Program-made: the position numbers and the translations under genes
Assembly: GCF_031455195.1 (NCBI RefSeq)
Contig: NZ_JAVDSH010000002.1
Coordinates: 248,001-312,000, forward strand
Source: Arthrobacter nitroguajacolicus_D
GTDB lineage: Bacteria > Actinomycetota > Actinomycetes > Actinomycetales > Micrococcaceae
Length of the DNA: 64,000 nucleotides
Direction: 5' to 3'
The notes under the pieces: model-generated
What the model was told of the DNA's origin: nothing
The model's input: the letters and a program-made list of their open reading frames with translations, nothing else
Databases searched by the model: none
Part shown: piece by piece, positions 1-8,012 of the stretch
Position numbering within the stretch: position 1 is the first letter of the stretch
Layout of the letters: each line of letters starts with the position of its first letter

Positions 1-656
1 TCCGCAATGTGCGCAGCGGTCATGCCAAGGAATCGGGCGCGCCGCTCCCTGAACACCGGGAGGACCTGCGACAAAGGGTGGTCGCTGTGGACACGGTTGC
101 CCAGGACCAGGGTGAGCGTGGGGTCAGGCGTGATGCCGGCCTGCAGCATTTGATCCCCGTACGCGGCCAATTGCAGCAAGGCCGTGACTTTCGCATGCCG
201 TGCCAGCTTGGTGTCAAAGACTGCGTACATGCCACCGGGACGTTTCACCAGAAAGTCAGAGCGGCCATGGAACTGGCCGTCGAAGAAGGCGGCCTGGAAT
301 ACGATGTCCGCGCCGGATTTGAGGGCGTCGATGGATTCCGCGTGCTTGGCCGAAAGGGTGGTGCGGTCCATCGCGTCGGCCGGGACGACGTCGTAAACGC
401 CTTTTCCTGTCGTCGGATCCCAGTGCCCAAACTCAGCCACGAAGTCATCCAGCACCCTGTGCTCATGGACGTCTCCCAGCTGTGCGGTGCGCTCAAGCAT
501 GGCGTCCGGCGGGAAGTCCGGTTTGGCGGCGCGGCCCAGCTTTTCATCGAGTTTCCGGAGCAACTGGTACTCGCAGGTGGCAGCGATGACGAGGTCGCTG
601 GCGGAGAAGACCAGGTCCTGCGGGGCGCCTGCGGTCTCGGAATCGAGAAAGAACAC
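1..656 (-). CDS. TM0106-family RecB-like nuclease, N-terminal part (runs off the window)
   Basis: The minus strand is open from a GTG at 656 to the window edge, giving about 218 residues of the N-terminal part. The start reads VFFLDSETAGAPQDLVFSAS, followed by SDLVIAATCEYQLLRKLDEK, which matches the opening of TM0106-family RecB-like proteins. The segment ADIVFQAAFFDGQFHGRSDF followed by AVFDTKLARHAK fits a PD-(D/E)XK core with an Asp and a DTK. A purine-rich stretch (AAGGAAGGTGG) lies just before the GTG. Members are predicted nucleases, often with a helicase C-terminal part that would lie outside this window. The family call comes from remembered sequence patterns. The opposite-strand frame over the same bases is an antisense shadow. 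Confidence 0.75.
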   Translation of the reverse strand, partial: MFFLDSETAGAPQDLVFSASDLVIAATCEYQLLRKLDEKLGRAAKPDFPPDAMLERTAQLGDVHEHRVLDDFVAEFGHWDPTTGKGVYDVVPADAMDRTTLSAKHAESIDALKSGADIVFQAAFFDGQFHGRSDFLVKRPGGMYAVFDTKLARHAKVTALLQLAAYGDQMLQAGITPDPTLTLVLGNRVHSDHPLSQVLPVFRERRARFLGMTAAHIA

Positions 657-720
657 CGCGACCCACCTTCCTTCCGTGCCATGGTTAAACCCTTGCAGCC
701 AAGCTATCAGCGGGCCCCGA

Positions 721-744
721 CAATTTAGCCTTGAAGCAATTTAG
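721..744. promoter_or_regulatory. 8-bp direct repeat between divergent genes
   Basis: The octamer CAATTTAG occurs at 721-728 and again at 737-744, a 16 bp period, within the 97 bp between the divergent nuclease and cytosine deaminase starts. It may be a regulator site, but no regulator is linked to it. Confidence 0.25.
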
Positions 745-753
745 ACTTCACCC

Positions 754-1206
754 ATGACTGAAACAGCCCGCGCCGCCGACCCCGCTTTTGAAGCCGCGTT
801 CCAGGCCGCGCAGAAGAGTCTCAGCGAGGGCGGGATCCCCATCGGAGCTGCCTTGGCCCGCAACGGTGTGGTCATCGCAAGTGGCCACAACGAACGCGTG
901 CAGCACGGCGACCCGATCGCGCACGGGGAGATGTCCGCACTACGCGCCGCCGGACGCCAGAAAAGCTACCGTGACACCACGCTCTACACCACGTTGGCAC
1001 CGTGTGCGATGTGCACGGGAACCATCATCCAGTTCAAGATTCCACGCGTTGTAGTGGGCGAAGCGGAGACCTTTCCCGGCGAGTTCGATCTCCTCCGTTC
1101 ACGCGGCGTGGAAGTGGTGGTTTTGGATGATTCCCGGTGCGTCGACATGATGCGGACCTTCCAGGAAAGTCACCCGGAACTGTGGGCTGAGGACATCGCT
1201 GAATAG
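754..1206 (+). CDS. Cytosine deaminase, fungal FCY1 type
   Basis: This 150-residue protein belongs to the cytidine deaminase-fold nucleobase deaminases. It has the zinc motif HGE at about residue 61 and APCAMC at about residue 91. The surrounding text, KSYRDTTLYTTLAPCAMCTG, and the ending ELWAEDIAE closely resemble yeast FCY1 cytosine deaminase (DTTLYTTLSPC and DWFEDIGE) rather than TadA or guanine deaminase. The expected reaction is cytosine to uracil plus ammonia in the cytosol, for pyrimidine salvage. Length equals that of the fungal enzyme. There is no strong ribosome site, so the start rests on the open frame and homology. A CBS-domain gene follows 94 bp downstream. Confidence 0.85.
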   Translation: MTETARAADPAFEAAFQAAQKSLSEGGIPIGAALARNGVVIASGHNERVQHGDPIAHGEMSALRAAGRQKSYRDTTLYTTLAPCAMCTGTIIQFKIPRVVVGEAETFPGEFDLLRSRGVEVVVLDDSRCVDMMRTFQESHPELWAEDIAE

Positions 1207-1300
1207 GTGAATCGAGCGTAGGCTTGGCATCATCGGCGCTGAGCCGAAAGACTCATCCCGTAGGCCCCGCGTCGGTAATCCAATCGATGAAGGAGGATCC

Positions 1301-1735
1301 ATGAGTGTCGTACGTGAATTCATGTCAACGGACTGCCAGTGCATCGAAGAGGACAAGACTCTTCAGGATGCCGCCAGGCTGATGAGGGACCTGGACTGCG
1401 GCTCACTTCCCATTTGCGGCCGTGACGGCAAGCTCACAGGCTTCATCACCGACCGCGACATTGTGGTCAAGTGTTTGGCTGAGGGCAAGGACGCCCGCGA
1501 AGTCCGCGCCGGCGACCTCGCCACAGGGAAGCCCTACTGGGTTGACGCAGATGCCAACGTCGATGACGCCATCGTGATGATGGAAGAGCACCAGGTGCGC
1601 CGCCTGCCGGTCATCAGCGACCACAAGCTGGTGGGCATTATCAGCCAGGGCGACATCGCCCGCCACCACTACGCAGAAGAACGCCTTGGTGAAATGGTGG
1701 AGCACATCTCCGCCAAGGAGCACATGGCCCACTAG
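1301..1735 (+). CDS. Tandem CBS-domain protein (Hrp1-like)
   Basis: The protein has 144 residues and is essentially two CBS motifs: MSTDCQCIEEDKTLQDAARL...LTGFITDRDIVVK (about 10-66) and a second ending LVGIISQGDIARHH (about 75-125). Paired CBS domains form a Bateman module that binds adenine nucleotides. Stand-alone versions of this length resemble mycobacterial Hrp1. Such proteins are usually cytosolic sensors without enzyme activity, and the ligand here cannot be told. A strong AAGGAGG lies 8 bp before the ATG, and a hairpin terminator follows the gene. Confidence 0.85.
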   Translation: MSVVREFMSTDCQCIEEDKTLQDAARLMRDLDCGSLPICGRDGKLTGFITDRDIVVKCLAEGKDAREVRAGDLATGKPYWVDADANVDDAIVMMEEHQVRRLPVISDHKLVGIISQGDIARHHYAEERLGEMVEHISAKEHMAH

Positions 1736-1775
1736 GCCCGGCCCTATTACGGGTAGCCGGCCACCAACCCCAGCC

Positions 1776-1811
1776 GCCGCGAGGCACTCCTTCCGAGGAA
1801 CGCCTCGCGGC
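1776..1811 (+). terminator. Rho-independent terminator after the CBS gene
   Basis: A 10-bp perfect stem, GCCGCGAGGC (1776-1785) with GCCTCGCGGC (1802-1811), is followed by CCGTCTTTT, the usual layout of an intrinsic terminator. Confidence 0.8.
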
Positions 1812-1907
1812 CCGTCTTTTGCTCCAACTACACCACTAACAGGGCCGCAGGGATAGGCCCTGCAGGAAGCCGGACCTGAAACTGTCGGCCGGGTGAGGCA
1901 AACTGTC

Positions 1908-4349
1908 ATGGTGACTTCAAATCTCCAACACCAGTCAGCCGACTCCGCTATCCACGCCCAGATCGCCGAAGAACTCGGCGTCAAAGCCTGGCAGGTCAAG
2001 GCCGCGGTGGAACTGCTCGACGCCGGATCCACCGTTCCGTTTATCGCCCGCTACCGTAAGGAAGCCACCGGGACGCTCGACGACACCCAGCTCCGCGACC
2101 TTGAAGAACGCCTCAGGTACCTGCGGGAACTGGAAGAACGGCGCAAGTCCGTCCTCGAGGCGATTGCCGCCCAAGGCAAGCTGACCCCGGAACTGGAAGC
2201 CGCCGTCGTCGGTGCCGATACAAAGGCGCGGCTGGAGGATATCTACCTTCCCTTCAAATCGAAGCGCCGCACCAAAGCCCAGATCGCCCGCGAGGCCGGG
2301 CTGGAACCGCTCGCCGACGTGCTGCTGGCCAATCCGCAGCTGGACCCCACCACCGAAGCCGCCAAATACCTGAACGCAGAGCACTCCATCGAGGATGCCG
2401 CCACGGCGCTCGCGGGTGCGCGGGCCATCCTTGTGGAGCGCGTCGGGCAGGATGCGGACTTGGCTGAGGACCTCCGCGAACGGCTCTGGAAGCAAGGCCG
2501 CATGGTGTCCCGCGTCAAGAAGGGCATGGAGGCTGAGGGCCAGAAGTTCAAGGACTACTTCGAGTTCACCCAGGTGCCCTCGGGGATGCCGTCGCACCGC
2601 GTCCTTGCCTTGCTGCGTGGTGAGAAGGATGGCGTCCTGGAGTTGGATCTCGCTGAAGCAGACCCCGACGACGACGACGCCCTGGCCGCCGCCCGCGGCC
2701 GGTACGAGAACGCTGTGGCCAAGTGCCTGGGGGTTTCCAACCAGGGCAGGCCCGCCGATACATGGCTGACGCAGACCGCGCAGCTCGCCTGGCGCGGACG
2801 CATCCTGGACCGGCTCACCACGGACCTTCGTGGTCGCATGTTCGCGGACGCAGAAGATGAAGCCGTGCGCGTCTTCGCCGCCAACCTGCGCGACGTCCTC
2901 TTGGCCGCCCCCGCGGGAAACCGCGCAACGCTGGGCCTGGACCCAGGTTTGCGGACCGGCGTGAAGGTCGCGGTGGTGGACGGGACCGGCAAGGTGGTCA
3001 CTACAGACACCATCTACCCGCACGCACCCGCGAAGAAGTGGGACGAAGCACTGGCCACCCTCGGCCGGCTCGCCAAACAGTACAACGTGGAACTGGTGGC
3101 GATCGGCAACGGAACGGCTTCCCGCGAGACGGACAAGCTGGCAACCGAGCTCATCAAGTCCCTTGAGGCTGCCGGGTCCAAGGGTATCCAGAAGCTGGTG
3201 GTGTCTGAGGCCGGAGCCTCGGTGTACTCCGCGTCCGCGCTCGCAGCTTCCGAGCTTCCGGGGATGGATGTTTCGTTGCGTGGGGCTGTGTCCATTGCCC
3301 GCCGCTTGCAGGATCCGCTGGCGGAACTGGTCAAGATTGAGCCGAAGTCCATCGGTGTGGGGCAGTACCAGCACGACGTCACCGCCGCGAAGCTGGACCG
3401 TTCATTGGATGCCGTGGTGGAGGACTGCGTGAACGCTGTGGGCGTGGATGTGAACACTGCCTCACCAGCGCTGCTCAGCCGGGTGGCCGGCGTCGGGCCG
3501 CTGCTCAGCGAGAACATCGTGGCTTACAGGAACCAGAATGGTCCGTTCGCCAAACGAAGCGACCTCAAGAAGGTGCCGCGCCTGGGCGCGAAGGCCTTCG
3601 AACAGTGCGCAGGATTCCTTCGGATTACCGGGGGAGCGGAGCCCCTGGACGCCTCCAGCGTTCACCCCGAGGCGTACTCCGTGGCCCGTAAGATCCTGGT
3701 TGCGGCCGGTGGTGGACCTGCCACGGCCTTGGACCCGCAGGCCTTCGTCGACGGCACGTTCGGCCTTCCCACGGTCAAGGACATCATGTCCGAGCTGGAG
3801 AAGCCGGGCCGCGATCCCCGTCCCGCGTTCAAGGCGGCATCGTTCTCCGAGGGCATCGAGAAGATCTCCGACCTCAAGCCCGGCATGATCCTGGAAGGCA
3901 CGGTCACCAATGTTGCCGCTTTTGGCGCGTTCGTGGACGTGGGAGTGCACCAGGACGGTTTGGTCCACGTCTCGGCCCTGTCCAACAAGTTCGTGTCGGA
4001 TCCGCGCGAGATCGTGAAGTCCGGCCAGGTCGTCCGGGTCAAGGTCCTTGAGGCGGATCCCGAGCGCAAGCGCATCTCACTGACGTTGAGGCTCGACGAC
4101 CAACCCGGCACCGGGGGCGGCCGCACCTCAGGTGGGCGTGCTTCGGGTGATGGCCAGCGTCCTGGGGGACAGCAGGGGCAGCGCGGCGGCCAGCCCGGTC
4201 AGCGAGCTGGAGGTCAGGGCGATCGCCGCGGTAACCAGGGCCACCCGCAGCAGGGTGGGCAGCGTCAGGGCAAGCCCCAGCAAGCACCGTCCGCGCCCGC
4301 CAACACGGCAATGGCCGAGGCGCTGCGTCGGGCAGGACTGGGGAAGTAG
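1908..4349 (+). CDS. tex: Tex family S1 RNA-binding transcription accessory protein
   Basis: This 813-residue protein has the full Tex layout: an N-terminal helical Tex domain (about 1-190), a YqgF/RNase H-like fold with LGLDPGLRTGVKVAVVDGTG (about 345-440), helix-hairpin-helix segments around LSRVAGVGPLLSENIVAYRN (about 520-560), and an S1 domain starting LKPGMILEGTVTNVAAFGAF (about 650-725). It ends in a Gly/Gln/Arg-rich disordered tail of about 90 residues. Tex binds nucleic acid and acts in transcription and RNA turnover. I chose the ATG at 1908 because GTGAGG lies about 9 bp before it; a GTG at 1893 is in frame too. The glycine- and arginine-rich tail is longer than in E. coli and is typical of actinobacterial copies. 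Confidence 0.95.
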   Translation: MVTSNLQHQSADSAIHAQIAEELGVKAWQVKAAVELLDAGSTVPFIARYRKEATGTLDDTQLRDLEERLRYLRELEERRKSVLEAIAAQGKLTPELEAAVVGADTKARLEDIYLPFKSKRRTKAQIAREAGLEPLADVLLANPQLDPTTEAAKYLNAEHSIEDAATALAGARAILVERVGQDADLAEDLRERLWKQGRMVSRVKKGMEAEGQKFKDYFEFTQVPSGMPSHRVLALLRGEKDGVLELDLAEADPDDDDALAAARGRYENAVAKCLGVSNQGRPADTWLTQTAQLAWRGRILDRLTTDLRGRMFADAEDEAVRVFAANLRDVLLAAPAGNRATLGLDPGLRTGVKVAVVDGTGKVVTTDTIYPHAPAKKWDEALATLGRLAKQYNVELVAIGNGTASRETDKLATELIKSLEAAGSKGIQKLVVSEAGASVYSASALAASELPGMDVSLRGAVSIARRLQDPLAELVKIEPKSIGVGQYQHDVTAAKLDRSLDAVVEDCVNAVGVDVNTASPALLSRVAGVGPLLSENIVAYRNQNGPFAKRSDLKKVPRLGAKAFEQCAGFLRITGGAEPLDASSVHPEAYSVARKILVAAGGGPATALDPQAFVDGTFGLPTVKDIMSELEKPGRDPRPAFKAASFSEGIEKISDLKPGMILEGTVTNVAAFGAFVDVGVHQDGLVHVSALSNKFVSDPREIVKSGQVVRVKVLEADPERKRISLTLRLDDQPGTGGGRTSGGRASGDGQRPGGQQGQRGGQPGQRAGGQGDRRGNQGHPQQGGQRQGKPQQAPSAPANTAMAEALRRAGLGK

Positions 4350-4352
4350 GGC

Positions 4353-5366
4353 CTAGGAGCCTGCGGTCCTGGCTTCCCACGCCCCTGCACCCGAGGGCTG
4401 CAGCGCCGCGGGAAGCCAGCGACCGATCCGCGCAAAGGCTTCCCGCCGGATGGGTTCGGGCGACAGGAAGATGTCGTGGAGCGCGTTCGGCAGCCGGCTG
4501 ATGGTGACGGTGTCCGCAAGGGAAAGTGACCGGTGGGCTACGGCGTCGACGTTGAGGGCCACGTCAGCGGTGAGCGCGTCGGCGGACCATTTTGGCTGCA
4601 GGTAGCTCTTGTCCGAGAGCATCACCAACACCGGAACGTCGATGCCCAGACCCGCCGCGACGGTCGCCTGTCCACGGAACACCGCGTCAAGGAACGCCGG
4701 GGTGAGGGGGAATCCCCGGTCCGGACGCCACTCGAGGTTGTAGTCCCATTCGCCGTCCAACGCCGCGGAAACAGCCCGGGTATAAATTCCGAGGTCCACC
4801 GGTGGCAGTGGGGTCAGCGGGTGCAGCCGTGCATGCAGGCCGAGCAAGGGCGCAATAGCCCGTCGGCCGAGCTCCGTGGCTTGGAACTCCAGCCAAGGAC
4901 TGTTGAGGATCAATGCCGAAGCCGCCCCCGGATGCCGGTGGGCCCACAGGCTCAGGGTCAGCCCACCGGTCGAGTGGCCCAGCAGGATCAGGGGCCGTTC
5001 TGAATTCCCCGAGCGTCCCATGGCTTCCAGCGCCGCGCCGATGTCGGCGTCGTAGTCGGCCAGGTTGGTGACGAAGCCCGGGACCAACCCGGGCCGGAGG
5101 CTGCGGCCATAATTGTGCAGGTCCAAGGCGAAGAAGCGCGCGCCGGCGTTATGCCAGAACTCGGCCACATGGCGTTGGAAAAAGTAGTCGGACCAGCCGT
5201 GCACGTACAGGACATCGGCGTCCAAACTGCGACCGTCCAGGTCAGGCTGCGCGTGGGAAGTGGCGCCAACGTACCTCACCAAGGTGGCGACAGCGCCGCC
5301 GTCGAGCTCTAAAGTTTGTTGCTCAAAGCCGTCACCAAGAATGTCCGCAACCCATGACCCGGTCAC
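4353..5366 (-). CDS. Alpha/beta hydrolase (serine aminopeptidase S33 / lipase-like)
   Basis: The protein has 337 residues and an alpha/beta hydrolase core. VLYVHGWSDYFFQRHVAEFW carries the oxyanion region and LILLGHSTGGLTLSLW carries the nucleophile Ser in GHSTGG. The late segment SRLPNALHDIFLSPE supplies the catalytic His, and VLVMLSDKS precedes the likely Asp region. It resembles monoacylglycerol lipase-type S33 proteins; the substrate is unknown. I chose a GTG at 5366 because it overlaps the stop of the upstream DUF1622 gene as GTGA and has AAGGAGAAG about 8 bp before it; an in-frame GTG at 5393 is less likely. The pair should be translated together. It converges with tex with a 3 bp gap. 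Confidence 0.85.
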   Translation of the reverse strand: MTGSWVADILGDGFEQQTLELDGGAVATLVRYVGATSHAQPDLDGRSLDADVLYVHGWSDYFFQRHVAEFWHNAGARFFALDLHNYGRSLRPGLVPGFVTNLADYDADIGAALEAMGRSGNSERPLILLGHSTGGLTLSLWAHRHPGAASALILNSPWLEFQATELGRRAIAPLLGLHARLHPLTPLPPVDLGIYTRAVSAALDGEWDYNLEWRPDRGFPLTPAFLDAVFRGQATVAAGLGIDVPVLVMLSDKSYLQPKWSADALTADVALNVDAVAHRSLSLADTVTISRLPNALHDIFLSPEPIRREAFARIGRWLPAALQPSGAGAWEARTAGS

Positions 5367-5725
5367 GAAGTCTTCTCCTTCTGCCACGGCCAACGCCCGG
5401 TGATTTCGAGTTCCAGCGAGAAGCTCAGGAACGTCCGGATCAGGACGATGATCGCCAGCACCCCGACGCTCTCGAACGTGGGGGTGACGGCGACGGTTCG
5501 GATGATGTCGGCCGCCACCAGCAGTTCCAAGCCCAGCAGGATGGACCTGCCCAACAATTGCCGGTAGGCGCGGTACGGGGAGAACGGTTCCAGGCCGCTG
5601 GCGCGTTTGGGTTGGTATCCACGGAGGGCCATGGGGATGGACACCAAGGCGCCGATCACCATCACCGCCACCCCGGCGAAGTCCATGTACCGGCCGACTG
5701 CTTCGATGATGTGCTGGAAATCCAT
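5363..5725 (-). CDS. DUF1622 membrane protein
   Basis: This 120-residue protein has three predicted membrane segments: AGVAVMVIGALVSIPMALRG (about 17-36), LLGRSILLGLELLVAADIIR (about 57-76) and VGVLAIIVLIRTFLSFSLEL (about 86-105). That spacing and the motif LGLELLVAADIIRTV are hallmarks of DUF1622, a small inner-membrane family of unknown function. It precedes and is translationally coupled to the alpha/beta hydrolase through a GTGA overlap, so the two may work on the same process, which cannot be named from the sequence. Confidence 0.85.
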   Translation of the reverse strand: MDFQHIIEAVGRYMDFAGVAVMVIGALVSIPMALRGYQPKRASGLEPFSPYRAYRQLLGRSILLGLELLVAADIIRTVAVTPTFESVGVLAIIVLIRTFLSFSLELEITGRWPWQKEKTS

Positions 5726-5770
5726 GGCCCTCCCCGGTTAGCTGCGTGCCTCCACCGTCTCACAAACCAA

Positions 5771-5820
5771 CGACGGCGGCAGTCAGGTTCCGGAGCTACG
5801 GAACCTGACTGCCGCCGTCG
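5771..5820 (-). terminator. 22-bp perfect hairpin, likely terminator
   Basis: Arms at 5771-5792 and 5799-5820 are perfectly complementary over 22 bp with the 6-base loop GAGCTA. It sits 15 bp past the stop of the minus-strand gene that ends at 5835. There is no long T run, so it may also act as an RNA 3' stabiliser. Confidence 0.75.
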
Positions 5821-5834
5821 TGAACCAGCAAACG

Positions 5835-6743
5835 CTACAGCGCGGGCGCCGGGACCCGGTAGAACACGCGGGGATCTTGCAGGAGCGCCGGGTAGTCGAA
5901 ATCGGAGCGCTTGATCACGTTGGTGACTTCGAAGTTGCGGGCGAAGCGTCCGTCAACGGTGATGGGGCGTCCCTGGATGAGGCCGACGGCGAAGACCTGG
6001 CCGCCGTCGAACGGAACCGCGATCTCGGTCTTGCCAGGCAAGGTGTTGAACGCCTGCTCCTGGGCTTGACGCTTGCGCGTTGGCTTCTTTTCCTTCGGCG
6101 CGGCGGGACGCTTTTTGGGCCCACCAACCTGCCTGCGGGACTTCTCCTCGGCGTACACGAATTCGTACTCGTCGGGGTCCGAAACGGGCTTCGCCTTGCC
6201 GTGCGGGGGCATGCTGACCGTGGTGAGCTGCTCCGGGCGGATTTCCTCCACTGGGGCGCGCAGGATCCAGAGGCTGTCCTCTTCGGGTTCCTCGGGGTGG
6301 AACTCGTGCTTGGGCTCCGGCCACACGTATTCCAGTTTTTCATCCGTGCCCGGGAACAGTCGGGTGTAGAACTTGGGGTCCTTGCCGATCAGCTTGGAGC
6401 GGTGGCTGAGGTGCAGGTCCTCGTGTCCGAGCCATGGCGGCATGATGATCCTGGACGCATAGTCCGGGTGGGCCGCCTGGGGTGCGAACTCCGCGATGTT
6501 GGTGCGGGTGTTGTCCGGGTGGCCCCGCTCCATCCATTCGTCGGCCATCGCCAAGCCGTACAGGGTGAGCGCCGGGACGTGGCCCATCCACATGCGCACG
6601 GCCGGGTGTGACTGCCAACCGTACTCCGGGATCACCAGCGCGCGGAGGACTTGGAGTGCTTCGACGCGCTGTTTGCCGAGCCTTGAGGTGTCGAGCGCCG
6701 CGGCGCTCTCACGGAAATCGGCGAAAGGGAGGAAAGTCTGCAT
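5835..6743 (-). CDS. MSMEG_6728-like protein (pyrimidine dimer DNA glycosylase-related)
   Basis: The protein has about 302 residues. The N-terminal 140 residues begin MQTFLPFADFRESAAALDTS and continue RLGKQRVEALQVL and HPAVRMWMGHVPALTLYG. This pattern is shared by the actinobacterial MSMEG_6728 family, annotated as related to the pyrimidine dimer DNA glycosylase domain. A linker rich in Pro, Lys and Glu (about 195-235, with KKRPAAPKEKKPTRKRQ) leads to a short conserved C-terminal part. A DNA-repair role is only implied by family name. I chose the ATG at 6743, with GAAAGG just before it; an upstream in-frame start at 6797 would add 18 poorly conserved residues. Confidence 0.75.
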   Translation of the reverse strand: MQTFLPFADFRESAAALDTSRLGKQRVEALQVLRALVIPEYGWQSHPAVRMWMGHVPALTLYGLAMADEWMERGHPDNTRTNIAEFAPQAAHPDYASRIIMPPWLGHEDLHLSHRSKLIGKDPKFYTRLFPGTDEKLEYVWPEPKHEFHPEEPEEDSLWILRAPVEEIRPEQLTTVSMPPHGKAKPVSDPDEYEFVYAEEKSRRQVGGPKKRPAAPKEKKPTRKRQAQEQAFNTLPGKTEIAVPFDGGQVFAVGLIQGRPITVDGRFARNFEVTNVIKRSDFDYPALLQDPRVFYRVPAPAL

Positions 6744-6825
6744 CCTTTCAGTTTGAGGGTGCCGGGCTTGAGAACCAAGTTGAGTGCTCCGGGACACGTA
6801 CGGCGATGGGGCCTAGAGTTGTCGG

Positions 6826-7857
6826 GTGGAAACTTTTGGCGAGAAAACTACAACCACGGCGCCCCCGGTTGCCGAACTGCACCTGCACATCGAAGGGACC
6901 CTCCAGCCAGAGCTGATCTTTGCCCTGGCCGAACGCAACGGCATTGAACTGCCGTATGAAGACATCGGGGAACTCCGGGAAAAGTACGAGTTCACTGACC
7001 TGCAATCCTTCCTGGACCTCTACTACGCCAACATGGCCGTCCTGCAAACCGAGCAGGACTTCACCGACATGACCCGTGCCTACCTGAAGCGCGCCGCCGC
7101 CGGGGGAGTGCGCCATGCGGAAATCATGATGGACCCCCAGGCCCATGTTTCCCGGGGTGTCGCACTGGAAACCTGCGTCAACGGGGTGGCCAACGCCCTG
7201 GCAACCTCCGAAGAGGACTTCGGCGTTTCGACCCTGCTCATCGCGGCTTTCCTGCGGGACATGTCCGAGGATTCAGCCCTTGAGGTGCTGGACCAGCTCC
7301 TGGCCATGCACGCACCCATCGCCGGCATCGGGTTGGACTCTGCAGAGGTGGGCAACCCGCCGTCGAAATTTGAACGTCTGTACCAGCGCGCCGGCGAGGC
7401 CGGGCTGCGCAGGATCGCCCACGCGGGTGAGGAAGGTCCGGCCTCCTACATCACGGAGGCGCTGGACGTCCTCCACGTCGAGCGCATTGATCACGGCATC
7501 CGCTGCATGGAAGATACGGACGTTGTCCAGCGACTCGTCGCCGAGCAGGTGCCGCTGACCGTTTGTCCGTTGTCGAATGTGCGCCTACGCGCGGTGGACA
7601 AGCTGGAAGACCATCCGCTCCCGGAAATGCTCGCCATCGGTTTGAACGTTTGCGTGAATTCAGATGACCCCGCCTACTTTGGTGGGTACGTGGATGACAA
7701 CTTTGAGCAGTTGGTCAAGGTCCTGGAATTCTCGGTACCGGAGCAGGCAACCCTGGCCGCGAACTCCATCCGGTCCTCGTTCGCCAGCGACGCCCGAAAA
7801 GCGGTGCTGTTGGACGAAGTCACGGAGTGGGTCAAGGCCTCTGTGCCGCACCCCTGA
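6826..7857 (+). CDS. Adenosine/adenine deaminase (adenine deaminase type 2-like)
   Basis: This 343-residue amidohydrolase is of the ADA family. AELHLHIEGTLQPELIF carries the first metal-binding His pair, RIAHAGEEGPASYITEALD the catalytic His and Glu, RIDHGIRC the next His, and NSDDPAYFGGY the metal Asp. The strings HLHIEGTLQPE, VCPLSNVRL and DDPAYFGGYVDDN are typical of adenine deaminase type 2 (yeast AAH1 and Pseudomonas PA0148) more than of classical adenosine deaminase. The likely reaction is therefore adenine to hypoxanthine, although many databases will label it adenosine deaminase. The start is GTG. No operon partner is evident; the divergent neighbour starts 82 bp away. Confidence 0.85.
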   Translation: METFGEKTTTTAPPVAELHLHIEGTLQPELIFALAERNGIELPYEDIGELREKYEFTDLQSFLDLYYANMAVLQTEQDFTDMTRAYLKRAAAGGVRHAEIMMDPQAHVSRGVALETCVNGVANALATSEEDFGVSTLLIAAFLRDMSEDSALEVLDQLLAMHAPIAGIGLDSAEVGNPPSKFERLYQRAGEAGLRRIAHAGEEGPASYITEALDVLHVERIDHGIRCMEDTDVVQRLVAEQVPLTVCPLSNVRLRAVDKLEDHPLPEMLAIGLNVCVNSDDPAYFGGYVDDNFEQLVKVLEFSVPEQATLAANSIRSSFASDARKAVLLDEVTEWVKASVPHP

Positions 7858-8012
7858 GGCTCGCTTGGGCACGGCAGCCGAGACCCGTAGATCACTTGAG
7901 GCGGCTGTGATGTCACACTCGGTCACGACACACGGTGTTTACCTTCAGCAGTCGTGGGAATTAACAAATCATTGGCAAACTGCTGTGGAGTAACCACCGT
8001 TGAAGGAGAAGC

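Noticed and set aside
9..728. A long plus-strand open frame in the first 0.7 kb
   Set aside because: It is the antisense shadow of the minus-strand nuclease gene; its protein has no familiar pattern.
1935..3374. A 479-residue minus-strand open frame inside tex
   Set aside because: High-GC antisense shadow; Tex on the plus strand has complete homology across it.
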